In this document: positions 7,402 through 17,700 of the stretch, piece by piece
How positions within the stretch are numbered: position 1 is the stretch's first letter
How the letters are laid out: the number at the start of each line of letters is the position of its first letter
Assembly (NCBI RefSeq): GCF_015689335.1
Contig: NZ_CP065053.1
Span: forward strand, 5,890,001 to 5,954,000
Source of the DNA: Massilia antarctica
Lineage (GTDB): Bacteria; Pseudomonadota; Gammaproteobacteria; Burkholderiales; Burkholderiaceae_D
Length of the DNA stretch: 64,000 nucleotides
Direction of reading: 5' to 3'
Notes under the pieces: generated by a model
Seen by the model: only the letters and a program-made list of their open reading frames with translations
What the model was told of the DNA's origin: nothing
Database searches by the model: none
Position numbers and translations under genes: made by a program

Positions 7402-10400
7402 CACCGATCCCCCGCGCCTGTTCGTGCGCGACGGCATCAGCCAGGCCGGGCGCCTGCTGCCGGCGCTGCAGGACGGATATTTTTCGCTGGCCGAAATGTC
7501 TTTTCCCGAGCTGCTCGCCATGGCCAGCGAGTACGCCGCCCTGGTCAAGTTCTACCAGCTCGACAACAGTGTGAACGGCAACTGGGAAGCGTATTTTTCG
7601 GCCGACGAAACCATCGTCATCGCGCGCATCCTCTCGACCAGGCTGGCCCGCCTGCAGGGCGATTTCGAGCAATGGTGGGACAGCGGCAGCGCCGTCGAGG
7701 TGTCGCAGTGGCGGGTCGAAAGCTTGCCGATGACGGTGCTGGCCACCGATATGCTCGACCGCTGGACGCGCGCGCTCGAGACCAGTCCCGGCACGGCCGG
7801 ACGCAAGCTGCACGCCCTCCTGACCAGCGTGATCGCCACCCTGTGCGGCGACGGCGGCGGTTTTGCCGCCTTCCTGCCGGCACAAGGACTGGGGCTGGGG
7901 CGGCACTGGCACGGCGCGCCCGCCGGCACGGTCAGCAGGGGCAGCATGCGGGCCAGCTATTTCGCTTTTGTCAAGGCGATCGAAATGGTGCAGCAGGAAG
8001 CGGCGCGCCTGTTGCCCGACTCCCTGGTCAGCGGCGAGCACGACCCCGGTGTGGCGCTCCTGATCGCCTTCATCAGGATGGCCGAACGCCTGCACCTGCG
8101 CCTGAACCGCTTCACCGGCGCCCACCTCGACTTTTATTACGAGCGGGTGCTGGGCATGAAGCCGCTGCCGGCCGTGCCCGACCATGCCTGCCTGGTGGTC
8201 GCTCCCTGCGCTCCAGGCCAGTACGTGGAAGTGCCGGCCGGCGCCGAGTTTTTCGCCCAGCCCGGCGGCGCCGGCGCGCCCCTGGTGTACCAGAGCGAGC
8301 GCACCCTGGCGGTCGGCGACGCCCGGGTGCGCGCGCTGAGCACCCTGTACTGCCACCGCGACCCCGATATCGCCCCCGAGACCGACATGGACGACAAAGG
8401 CGCGGCCCCGCCCCACCTGGCCTGGCCCAGCAACATCTGGTGCCGCCAGCTGGACGTGCCGGACAAGCAGGTCGTCACCGATCCGGCGCCGCTGTCGGCG
8501 CTGCCGCTGATGGGCGCGCCCAAGAACCCGGGCGCGAACGGCGCCGTGCAGGATGCGCGCTTCGGCGTCGCCCTGGCCAGCACGGTGCTCCTGATGCGCG
8601 AAGGCGCGCGCCAGGTCAGCCTGACCCTGCGCTTTGGCGACCACACCCTGGGCAAGCGCCTGCACGACCTGGAAACGGTGTTGCGCGGCAAGCGATCCGC
8701 CGAAGCGGACAGCGACGCGCCAGGCGACGCGCCAGGCGACGCGCGCATCGACCAGGAGGATGTGCGCGCGCGCATCTTGCGCAGCCTGTTCCTGATCGAG
8801 TTGAGCGGCCCGGCCGGCTGGCTGCCGGTGCCGGCCTACTATCCGGCCTGGGAGGGCGGCGCCGAGCCCGGCGCGAAGCCCGGCGCCGAGCCCGGCGCGG
8901 AAACGGCGCCGGGCGTGCCCATCCTGCGCATCGATTTCGAACTGGGCCTGGATGCCCCGCCCGTGGTCCCTTACGCGCCCGCGCTGCACGGCGAGGATTA
9001 CCAGGTCGCGGTGCCGGTGCTGCGCCTGCGACTGAACCCGGACAGCTATGTCTACCCCTTCGGCCTGCTGCGCGCGCTGCCCCTGATTGGCGCCGCCATT
9101 GAGGTGCGCGTATGCGGCTGCCGCCAACTGCTGCTGCAGAACCACATCGGCATGCTCAGCCCGGCCCTGCCCTTCCAACCCTTCGGCGCGCTGCCGGCGG
9201 TGGGCTCTTACCTGATCGTCGGCAGCGAGGAAGCGGCTGTCAAGACGCTCACCGATGCCGACATCGACCTCGAATGGGGCGACCTGCCACCCGACAACGG
9301 CGGTTTCCTGGAGTACTACCACGACTATCCGGGGGCTCTGGACAGCGACCAGTATTTCGCCCGCATCGAGGCGCTGGCCGACGGCGTCTGGGGCCCGGAC
9401 GAAGCCGAGGCGCCCTGGGTGCCGCTGTTTCGCACCGACTACGGCCACAACGCCAGCAAGCGCGTGCTGCGCCACATCACCCTGCCGTGCGAGGGCGTGA
9501 TCGGGCGCACCAAGCCGGTCGCCGCGCCGGCCACGCCCGACACCGGCTACAGCGCGACGGCGCGCAACGGTTTTTTCAAGTTCACCCTGGCCGCGCCGCG
9601 CTTCGCCTTCGGCCACCGCGAGTATCCGCACGCGCTCGGCTACGCCATGACCCGCAACCTGCGCGACAAAAGCCGCCACTTCCAGGCCGGCGTGCCCGAC
9701 CTGCCCTACACCCCGCTGGTCAACACAATCGCGCTCAATTACCGCGCCATCGCCCATATCGGCCTGCACCGCGGCGCCCCGCCCAAGGCGCTGGCCAATA
9801 ACGTGCTGATCCACCTGCACCCGCATGGCTGGGAAGCGATCGGCGCGGCCACCGAGACCGGCGTTACCCTCATTCCCGACTGCGACAACCTGGGCAACCT
9901 GCATATCGGCCTGTCGGCCAGCCGCTTCGACGCCGCGCTGACCCTGTTTTTCCACCTGCGCGACGATTCGGTGCCCGGCCATCCGGGCGAGCCGAAATGG
10001 TCCTACCTGAGCGGCAACCGCTGGAAAACACTAGCGCGGCGCAATATCATCGCCGATGGCACCAGCGGCTTCATGACCTCGGGCGTGATCACCTTGTCGA
10101 TCCCGCCCGACATCGGCCTCGACAACACCGTCATGCCGGCCGGCCTGTACTGGCTGCGGGTGGGCGCGTCGGCCGCGCTCGAACACTACTGCAGCATCTA
10201 CACGGTGTACGCGCACGCCCTGCAAATCCGGCGCCAGAGCGCGGTCGCCGGGACCCAGGCCAGCATGATCCTGCCGGCCGCCAGCATCGAACGCAGCCGC
10301 ACCGTGATTGCCGGCCTGGGCAAGATCACCCAGGTGGCCGCCTCGTCCGGCGGCGCGCTGCCGGAAAGCCGCACCCAGATGCATACCCGGATCGCCGAGC

Positions 10401-11143
10401 GCCTGCGCCACAAGGGGCGCGCGGTGACGCCAGCCGATTACGAGGCGCTGATCCTGCAGCAATTCCCCGACGTGTACAAGGTCAAGTGCTTCCCGAACAT
10501 GGTCAGCGAGGGCATCTCGGCGCGCGACTGGGTGCGCCCCGGCCACCTGCTGATCGTCGCGCTGCCGCACCTGCCGGACGGCGCGCCGCTCGACTCCATG
10601 CCCCATCTGAACGGCAAGCTGGTCGACGACATCGCGCGCTTCATCCGCACCGTGGCGCCGCCGGCGGCCACCATCGCGGTCAAGCCGCCGGTGTACGAGC
10701 AGATCCAGGTGCGCTGCGGCATCCGCCTCAAGGACGGCCTGGCCGGCGGCCACTACATCACGCGCCTGAACCAGGACATGTCGTCCTACCTGTCGCCGTG
10801 GCGCACGCCGGGACCGCAAACCCACTTCGGCTGGCGCGTGCGCATGCACGATATCGAATCGTTCATCATCGGGCTCGACTACATAGCCGACGTCAGCGGC
10901 TGCTCCATGCTGCGCGTGGCGCCCACCGGGGCCGCGCGCTTCGTGCTGTCGGACACGGCGCGCGGCGTCGCCGGCGCCGGCGCCGCGCTCACGCCGCAGT
11001 ATCCGTGGAGCGTGGCGGTGCCCCTGCACAGCCACCTGATCGGAATGTCCAGCACCGACGCGGCCCGCGCGGCCGACCTGAACTCGCTCGATATCGGCTC
11101 CACCTTCATCATTTCACAAGAGGATAGTCATGGCGCTTCATAG
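7388..11143 (+). CDS. Large baseplate protein, gpJ/gp6-like (Afp11-like)
   Basis: A 1251-aa baseplate wedge protein of the type annotated as putative baseplate assembly protein in eCIS. The N-terminus contains FPELLAMASEYAALVKFYQLDN (pieces of residues 40-60). The middle has a LHLRLNRFTGAHLDFYYERVLG segment, a hallmark of Afp11-like proteins. The C-terminal third includes the gpJ core (RTQMHTRIAERLRHKGRAVT and the segment that follows, then QQFPDVYKVKCFPN). Two short Ala/Gly/Pro/Asp tracts (codons near 8710-8745 and 8860-8905) look like expanded linkers. It overlaps both neighbours by 14 bases. Confidence 0.9.
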   Translation: MPPFDTDPPRLFVRDGISQAGRLLPALQDGYFSLAEMSFPELLAMASEYAALVKFYQLDNSVNGNWEAYFSADETIVIARILSTRLARLQGDFEQWWDSGSAVEVSQWRVESLPMTVLATDMLDRWTRALETSPGTAGRKLHALLTSVIATLCGDGGGFAAFLPAQGLGLGRHWHGAPAGTVSRGSMRASYFAFVKAIEMVQQEAARLLPDSLVSGEHDPGVALLIAFIRMAERLHLRLNRFTGAHLDFYYERVLGMKPLPAVPDHACLVVAPCAPGQYVEVPAGAEFFAQPGGAGAPLVYQSERTLAVGDARVRALSTLYCHRDPDIAPETDMDDKGAAPPHLAWPSNIWCRQLDVPDKQVVTDPAPLSALPLMGAPKNPGANGAVQDARFGVALASTVLLMREGARQVSLTLRFGDHTLGKRLHDLETVLRGKRSAEADSDAPGDAPGDARIDQEDVRARILRSLFLIELSGPAGWLPVPAYYPAWEGGAEPGAKPGAEPGAETAPGVPILRIDFELGLDAPPVVPYAPALHGEDYQVAVPVLRLRLNPDSYVYPFGLLRALPLIGAAIEVRVCGCRQLLLQNHIGMLSPALPFQPFGALPAVGSYLIVGSEEAAVKTLTDADIDLEWGDLPPDNGGFLEYYHDYPGALDSDQYFARIEALADGVWGPDEAEAPWVPLFRTDYGHNASKRVLRHITLPCEGVIGRTKPVAAPATPDTGYSATARNGFFKFTLAAPRFAFGHREYPHALGYAMTRNLRDKSRHFQAGVPDLPYTPLVNTIALNYRAIAHIGLHRGAPPKALANNVLIHLHPHGWEAIGAATETGVTLIPDCDNLGNLHIGLSASRFDAALTLFFHLRDDSVPGHPGEPKWSYLSGNRWKTLARRNIIADGTSGFMTSGVITLSIPPDIGLDNTVMPAGLYWLRVGASAALEHYCSIYTVYAHALQIRRQSAVAGTQASMILPAASIERSRTVIAGLGKITQVAASSGGALPESRTQMHTRIAERLRHKGRAVTPADYEALILQQFPDVYKVKCFPNMVSEGISARDWVRPGHLLIVALPHLPDGAPLDSMPHLNGKLVDDIARFIRTVAPPAATIAVKPPVYEQIQVRCGIRLKDGLAGGHYITRLNQDMSSYLSPWRTPGPQTHFGWRVRMHDIESFIIGLDYIADVSGCSMLRVAPTGAARFVLSDTARGVAGAGAALTPQYPWSVAVPLHSHLIGMSSTDAARAADLNSLDIGSTFIISQEDSHGAS

Positions 11144-11972
11144 CCGGGAAACACTCAAGCGGCTGTTCCAGAAAGGCGCGATGCCAGCCCAGGACGCGTT
11201 CGGCGCCCTGATCGAATCGATGCTCAACATCGTCGACCAGCAGTTCGACAAGAATGCCCACGACGGCCTGAAGGTGGGCCAGATCGGCCAGGGCCGCCTG
11301 ATGAGTTTTTATCACGACATCGCCGACAAGAGCGCGATCTGGTCGGTGCGCATGGACAAGGGCGGCACCAGCCTGGTATTCGGCACGGGCGGGCCGCAGC
11401 CGGCGGACGGCCCGGACGGCGCGACCGGCTACCGCAAGGCGATGGCGCTCAGCCCGGCCGGCGCCGAGCTCCGCTTCGCCACCCTGCCCGGGGCGCCGCG
11501 CACGGCCACCAGCCAGTTCGAACTCGACTTGCAGGGGCGGATCGTGGCGGACGGCCGCATCGGACGCGCCTGCACCAGCGTGCCGGCTGACGGCCACTGG
11601 CACGACGTCACGTCCGACCTGACCGGCTGCCAGGCGTTCGAGGTGATGGCCGGCGCCGGCAAGCGCGATTCGGGCAAGTACGCGCTGCTGCACGCCTATG
11701 CGCTGTCCGCCTTCCAGGGCGGCAAAAACGAGATCACCTGCCACCAGGCCCATTACGGCAGCAAATGCAGCCGCCTCGAACTGCGCTGGTTCGGCGCCGG
11801 CAAGGCCGCCACCTCGCCCTACCGCCTGCAGATCCGGACCGGCTGCGCCTACGACAGCGACGACACCACCCCCGCCGAGCGCACCGCGATCCGGGTCTAC
11901 CTGACCCAGCTCTGGTTCGACCCGGCGATGAAGGCGGGCTGGCCCAAGTCGGCGCGCGGCGGCCAGCCGTGA
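11130..11972 (+). CDS. eCIS baseplate-associated fibre-like protein
   Basis: A 280-aa protein in two parts. Residues 1-50 (SRETLKRLFQKGAMPAQDAF, LIESMLNIVDQQ) form a helical adaptor seen at the start of eCIS fibre or baseplate-linked proteins. The C-terminal half (from about residue 145) contains VPADGHWHDVTSDLTGCQAFEV, a Tyr/Ala-rich HAYALSAF and HYGSKCSRLELRWFG; it recalls the C-terminal fold of fibre or adhesin-like proteins of eCIS, from memory and not from a search. A role in target contact is therefore inferred. It overlaps the Afp11-like gene by 14 bases and the next gene by 4. It may stand in for the missing large tail fibre. Confidence 0.6.
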   Translation: MALHSRETLKRLFQKGAMPAQDAFGALIESMLNIVDQQFDKNAHDGLKVGQIGQGRLMSFYHDIADKSAIWSVRMDKGGTSLVFGTGGPQPADGPDGATGYRKAMALSPAGAELRFATLPGAPRTATSQFELDLQGRIVADGRIGRACTSVPADGHWHDVTSDLTGCQAFEVMAGAGKRDSGKYALLHAYALSAFQGGKNEITCHQAHYGSKCSRLELRWFGAGKAATSPYRLQIRTGCAYDSDDTTPAERTAIRVYLTQLWFDPAMKAGWPKSARGGQP

Positions 11973-12250
11973 GCAGTTTGACCCTGTCGCTGCGCGCCGA
12001 GCAGGGCGCGCTGGTGATCGAAGCGCTGGCCGAGCTGCCGTTCAAGACCGTGTTCGACCTGATCGGACGCCTGAACCGCCAGGCCAATGCCGCCGATGCC
12101 GGTGCCGATGCCGATGCCGCCCGCGCCTACAGTGTCAGCGTGCCAGACCTGCAGCTGATCGTCGGCGCCCTGCGCCTGCTGCCCTATCACCGCGTGCACC
12201 TACTGATGGACGCGCTGGAGGAACAGGTGGCCGGCATGGGCGAGGCATGA
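11969..12250 (+). CDS. Small eCIS-cluster protein of unknown function (93 aa)
   Basis: The start is a GTG at 11969 that overlaps the upstream stop (GTGA); the frame is open further upstream, but only this start fits the operon. The protein has no recognised domain. It is acidic-to-neutral with an Ala/Asp-rich centre (ADAGADADAA) flanked by two predicted helices (KTVFDLIGRLNRQAN and YHRVHLLMDALEEQV). Its stop overlaps the next ATG (ATGA). Sandwiched between two baseplate genes with coupled starts at both ends, it is almost certainly translated; it may be a wedge or chaperone component. Confidence 0.6.
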   Translation: MSSLTLSLRAEQGALVIEALAELPFKTVFDLIGRLNRQANAADAGADADAARAYSVSVPDLQLIVGALRLLPYHRVHLLMDALEEQVAGMGEA

Positions 12251-14730
12251 GCGCAGCGCTGACCATCACCACGCGCGGGCCCGATCCCGACGGCCTCGAT
12301 TTCGAGGCCCTGCAGCGCACCGGCACCGCCTTGCTGCAGGCACTGTGCGGTCAGCGCTGGACCGACTACAATGCCCACGATCCTGGTGTGACCATGCTCG
12401 ACCAGCTCAGCTACGCGCTCACGGAACTGGCTTACCGCTCCGCCTTCCGGCACGAGGATTACCTGGCCGGGCGCGACGGCACGATCGACCTGAAACGGCA
12501 CGCGCTGCACCTGCCGCAAGACGTTTTTCCGAGCGAGCCAGTCACCGCCGACGACTGGCGCCGCCTGCTGTACGACCGCATTGCCGAGATCGAGGACGTG
12601 TGGGTGACCCAGGCCGATGGCGGCAATGGCTTGATCGACATCGCCTTCAAGCTGGGCGATCCCCCCACCGGCGCGCGCGCGGAGCCGACGCCGGCCCAGG
12701 CGGCCGACGTGGCGCGCCGCATCCGCCTCTGCGCCGGCGCCGAGCGCGCGCTGTGCCAGGACATCGGGCGCATCGCCGCCCTCGAGACCGAGGATTTCTA
12801 CCTCGAGGGCGACATCGAGGTGCACAGCCTGCGCGATCCGGCCGCGATCTACGCCGACATCTTTTTCCAGTGCGCCCACCACGTCATCTCGGGCCTGCAA
12901 TTCGACAGCTACGAGCATGCGGCGGCCGACGGCATGCCGCCGGACCAGCTGTTTTCCGGTCCGTTCACCGCCCACGGCCACATCATCGAGAACGAACAAC
13001 GCGGCGCCGACGCTGCCATTTCGCTGCCCCGCCTGATTGGCCTGATCCGCGCCATCGATGGCGTGCGCCAGGTCCATTCGCTGGGCTTGTGCGACGCCAA
13101 CGGCAAGCCCGCCAAACCCGATGGCGCGGGTGGCAAGCGGCTGGTGCCGCGCCTGCGCTTTCCCGGCAACGAGCTGCAAAAGCGCCTGCTGCGCGTGCAT
13201 TTCATGGACCAGACCGTGGGCAGCGGCGGCGCCGGCGAGGACGATACCGACGCCTTGAACGCACTGATCTCGAACGCCAGGATCAATCTGAACAAACTGC
13301 AGTTCGAAGCGCGCGCGCTGCGCCAGCGCAACGCCTCGCTGGAGCACCTGACCGAGGTGCCGGCCGGCGCCGGCCAGCCGCTGGCGCCCTACTACTCGAT
13401 CCAGCACCAGTTCCCGGCCATCTACGGCATCAATGCCTACGGCGTACCGGCCAGCGCCCCGCCCGCGGCGCACGCGCACGCGCGCCAGCTCAAGGCCTAC
13501 CTGTACGTCTTCGAACAGGTGATGGCGAACTACCTGCAAAACCTGGCCGGCATCGCCAGCGTGTTTTCGATCGATCCGGACCTGAACCAATCGTATTTTT
13601 CGCAGCCGCTGAACAACGCGATGCTGCCCGATATCGAGCCGCTGTACGCGCGCGAGCCGGACCAGATGGCGCAGGAACTCGACGCGATCCGGCGCCGCCT
13701 CGACCCCTTCGAGGACCGGCGCGAGCGCGTGATCGACGTCATGCTGGCGATGTACGGCGAGAGCTACACGCAGCAGGCGCTACGCAAATTCAATGTCTAC
13801 TTCCCGGTGCGCCAGACCATGCACGCCTGGCTACTCGACAACAAACTGGCCTTCCTCACCAATATCGTGGTCTTGCTGCGGCAACGCGCCGCCGCTTTCC
13901 GCTACGACCTGCCGGCCTGGGACAGCGACAACGTCAGCGGCGCCCAGCGCAAGATCGCCATCTTGCTGGGACTGCACGAACATCACTGCTGCCGCTCGCT
14001 GTGCGAGCCGATGCGGCGCGCCGGCCTGCACATCGTGCCTGACGCCCAAATGGGCGAAGACGCGCTGCTCACCGTGTTCAGGAACGTGCTTGCGGCACGT
14101 CCCGGCGCCGCCTTCAAGATTCCCGCGACCCTGATGCGCAAGGCCTTCGCGCCCGGACGCCTGGATATCGGCAACGCGTCCGGCGCGCGCACTACCGTCA
14201 GGTTCAGGGCCAGCGCCGCGCCGCCGGCGTACTGGCACCTGGGCGAGCTCGCGGCCGGCGAAGGCCCGGCCGAACTGAAACAACTGAGCGAGACCCTGCG
14301 CGCGCTGAATATGCGCTGCGAAGGCTTTCACCTGGTCGAACACACCCTGCTGCGCCAGCGCCGCGCCGACAGCACCACGTTCCCCGCCACCGGCGAAGGC
14401 TTTTACCCGTTCCGCGTCAGCGTGGTGTTCCCCAACTGGACCGCGCGCTTTCACGATCCGGAGTTCCAGAAGCTGGCGCAGGAAACCGTCAGCCTGAACC
14501 TGCCGGCGCACATCCTGCCCACTTTCTACTGGCTGGACTACGTGTACATGAACGATTTCGAAACGCGCTTTCACAGCTGGCTCGGCAAGCTGCGCCATGC
14601 GACCCTGGCCGCCCAAGATGCCGCGGAGCCTGACGGCAGCGCCGACACGGCCCTCGATGCCGCCTCCGCCTATCTGATCGGTTTCCTGCTGCGCCACCAG
14701 CAGCGCGACACCGCAAGTCACTGGGTCTGA
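12247..14730 (+). CDS. Second large baseplate wedge protein (Afp12/Pvc12-like)
   Basis: An 827-aa protein with the eCIS wedge signature WTDYNAHDPGVTMLDQLSYA near residue 38, followed by LTELAYRSAFRHEDYL, which matches the Afp12-type proteins that pair with Afp11 in the wedge. Later segments (YSIQHQFPAIYGIN near 385 and QLKAYLYVFEQVMANYLQNLA near 415) are also conserved in this class as I know it. The C-terminus around residue 685 (GFHLVEHTLLR) precedes a SVVFPNWTARF segment typical of these proteins. The start overlaps the 93-aa gene by 4 bases and the stop lies 4 bases before the next ATG. Confidence 0.82.
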   Translation: MSAALTITTRGPDPDGLDFEALQRTGTALLQALCGQRWTDYNAHDPGVTMLDQLSYALTELAYRSAFRHEDYLAGRDGTIDLKRHALHLPQDVFPSEPVTADDWRRLLYDRIAEIEDVWVTQADGGNGLIDIAFKLGDPPTGARAEPTPAQAADVARRIRLCAGAERALCQDIGRIAALETEDFYLEGDIEVHSLRDPAAIYADIFFQCAHHVISGLQFDSYEHAAADGMPPDQLFSGPFTAHGHIIENEQRGADAAISLPRLIGLIRAIDGVRQVHSLGLCDANGKPAKPDGAGGKRLVPRLRFPGNELQKRLLRVHFMDQTVGSGGAGEDDTDALNALISNARINLNKLQFEARALRQRNASLEHLTEVPAGAGQPLAPYYSIQHQFPAIYGINAYGVPASAPPAAHAHARQLKAYLYVFEQVMANYLQNLAGIASVFSIDPDLNQSYFSQPLNNAMLPDIEPLYAREPDQMAQELDAIRRRLDPFEDRRERVIDVMLAMYGESYTQQALRKFNVYFPVRQTMHAWLLDNKLAFLTNIVVLLRQRAAAFRYDLPAWDSDNVSGAQRKIAILLGLHEHHCCRSLCEPMRRAGLHIVPDAQMGEDALLTVFRNVLAARPGAAFKIPATLMRKAFAPGRLDIGNASGARTTVRFRASAAPPAYWHLGELAAGEGPAELKQLSETLRALNMRCEGFHLVEHTLLRQRRADSTTFPATGEGFYPFRVSVVFPNWTARFHDPEFQKLAQETVSLNLPAHILPTFYWLDYVYMNDFETRFHSWLGKLRHATLAAQDAAEPDGSADTALDAASAYLIGFLLRHQQRDTASHWV

Positions 14731-14734
14731 GCCG

Positions 14735-17700
14735 ATGAGCGCCGTCCACCGCATCGGAGAACTGCTTATCGAGCTGACGTTCGAAAGCGACGCGCCACGT
14801 CCCCAGCCGGTGCCGCACGAGCGTTTGCTGGAGCTGGTCAAGGGGCGCATGCTGCCGGAACTGGAGGCGGTGCTCGACGAAATGGACGATGGCCGCCTGC
14901 GCCGCGTCGAGCGGCTCGACATCGACCTTGGCGATGTGCCCGCGCATCTGCTCGACGCGGAATTGGGCGAACGTCTGCGCGAGCTCCTGCGCGGCGCGCT
15001 CGGCGACGCCTTGCGCGCCAACCCCGGCGTCGCCGCCGACGCCGGCGCACTCGCGCACGATGCCGCCCTGTTCGAGCGCTTCCTGCGCAGCGGCGCCGTC
15101 GACGGACGTGGCGACACGCCCGCGGCCCTGCTGGAACGCCTGCTGGCCAATGACGCCCTGGCCTTGCCGGGCATCGTGCGCCGCGCGGCGGCCGTTGCCG
15201 GCGCCGTCAAGCGCCTGGCGCAGCAGATCGATGGCGGACAACTGCGCCGCCTCCTGCCGCTGCTGGCGCAGGAAGCCGGCGCCTGGCTGGCATTGGTGGA
15301 CGCGATCGGCGCAGCCCTTGCCGGCGACGCCGGGGCGCGGCGCCAACAGGCGCGCACGCTGTGGGAGCTGGTGCTGGCGCACGTGCTGGACGCGCCCTGC
15401 GGCGAGGTCACGCCGGCACTGCGCGCGGCCGCCGGCGCGCTCGGAGCCGACGCCAGCGCGCAGACCCGGGCACTGCTGCTGGCGATCGGCATCGACAGCG
15501 CCTCCCGCGCGCCCGGCCCCGGCGATGCGCAGGCGCGCTTCGCGCAGGCGCTGTCGGCGGCGGACGCGGCGTCCATCCGCGCCGACTGGGATGAACTGGT
15601 GGCGCACCACGCCCCGGCGCTGCGCGCGGTCATGCTGCGCCGGGGCGCGGACCAGGCCTTATGGCAGCGTATCGCCACGCATTTTCCGCTGTCCATGCTG
15701 GACGACATGGCGACACTGGCCGGTTCGGCCGCCACGGGCCGCGAGCGCGATGCTTGGGCCGGCGCCATGTTCGAGGCGCTGGCGCCCGCCGCTGCCGCCG
15801 ACGCCAGGATCAAACAGTTCGTGCGCATGCTGGCCGAAGCCAATCCGGATTATCTGCCGTTCGCATGGACAGCCCTACGCACGGTCCATGCCGATGCGCT
15901 GGCGGGCGCGATGCGCGGGATCGGCGCGCGCCATGACGTCTGGCAGCGCGTCGCCCAGCGCTTCCCCCTCGCGCTGCTCGACGAGCTGACCATGCTCCTG
16001 GCGCCGCAAGCCCTGTCCATCCCGGAACAGCACGTGGCGGCGCGCACGCCCGCACAGGCGCGCAACGCCTGGCTCGCCGGCATGATGCACCTGAGCGCCG
16101 TGCCGTTCGATGCTGCCCGCTACCGCGCCGCGCTGCGCGCCCCCGGTACGCTCGTGGTCAAGCTGTGGCAGCGGATCGAAGCATGCCTGGCCACCGAGGC
16201 TGACGACCAGCTGCCAGAGATCCTCAGGCAGGAAATCGCCGCCCATGCCGCCGGCAGCGTCAGCCCGGCGGACTTTCTGCGTGCAGCGTGGGACGATCTG
16301 CGGCAAGGTACGACCTTCAATCCCGCCGCCGTGGAAGCACGCGCCGCGACCGCATTCGTGCTGCGCGCCCTGCTCGACGCCGATGCGTCCGCGCTGTCGG
16401 ACATGGCCGGCGAACCCGCACGCGCGGCGATTGCGCATATCGGCGCCAACGCGCAGGTCTGGACGCGCGTAGCCCAGCGCTTTCCCGTGGCGCTGCTCGA
16501 TAAGATGACCATGCTGATGGCGCCGCAGGCGCCCGCCGTCCTGCACCGCCTGGGCAGCGCGGCCGTGGCCGAACGGGACTGCTGGTTCGCCAGCATGATG
16601 CACCTCGCGGCCGAGCCCTTCGACGCGGCCCGCTATACCGCTGCGATGACCGATGCCATCGGCACGGCGGCGCAGGCGCGCATCGTTGCGGCGCTGCTGG
16701 CCGCGGACGCGGCAAGCCTGCCGCCAGATGCGTTTTCCGCATACGGCGGAGCTGCACGGATCGCCATCGCCAGCATCGGCGCGCGCAGCGACGTGTGGGA
16801 GCGCGTGACGCAGCGCTTCCCGCCTGATGTTCTTCACCGGATGACGGCTTTGCTGGCACCGCAGGCCAGCGAACTATTGCGCGAGCTGCCGGACTGCGGG
16901 CCGGAGCGCTGGCTCGCCAGTTTCATGCACCTGACGGTGATGCCGTTCGACGCCGCCAGCTACGCCGCCGCGCTGGGCTTGACCTGGGGTGCGGACGCCG
17001 GACAGCGCATCTTCTCTGCCTTGCTGGCCGGCGATGCGGCGAATCTGCCAGCGGACATCTTCAGTACGCACAGCGACGCGGCACGCGCCGTCATCGCCCG
17101 CATCGGCGCCCGTGGCGACGTCTGGGAGCGCGTGGCGCAACGCTTCCCGGTCGATGTACTTGCGCGGATGACGGCATTGCTGGCACCGCAAAGCCGGCCA
17201 CCGGTTCAGGACCGCAAGCGCTGGCTCGCCAGCTTCGTGCTCCTGGCGAGTGGCGCCGGCATGGAACAAGGTATCTACTCGGCCCTGCTGGCCGGGGACG
17301 CGGCGTCCCTGCCAGCCGGCATATTCGGTGCGCACCGCGACGCGACGCGCGCCGCCATCGCCCGCATCGGCGCACGTGGCGACGTCTGGGAGCGCGTGGC
17401 GCAGCGCTTTCCGCCTGATGTTCTTCACCGGATGACGGCATTGCTGGCGCCGCAGGCCGCGGACGTGCTGCGCGGGCAGCCGATCCGTGATCCTGAGCAC
17501 TGGCTCGCCAGCTTCATGCACCTGACGGACGCGCCATTCGACGCGGCCCGCTACGCCACCGCGCTGGGCGTTACGGGCCGCGCCGACATCGGACAGCGAA
17601 TTTTGTCGGCCTTGCTTAGCGCGGACGCGGCGAACCTTCCGGCGGATGTATTCAGTGAGCACAGCGACGCGGCACGCGCCGCCATCACCGCGATCGGCGC

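Noticed and set aside
5172..10000. Long minus-strand frames opposite the spike and baseplate genes
   Set aside because: They are antisense shadows rich in Arg, His, Gly and Ala; the plus-strand genes have clear families and ribosome sites.
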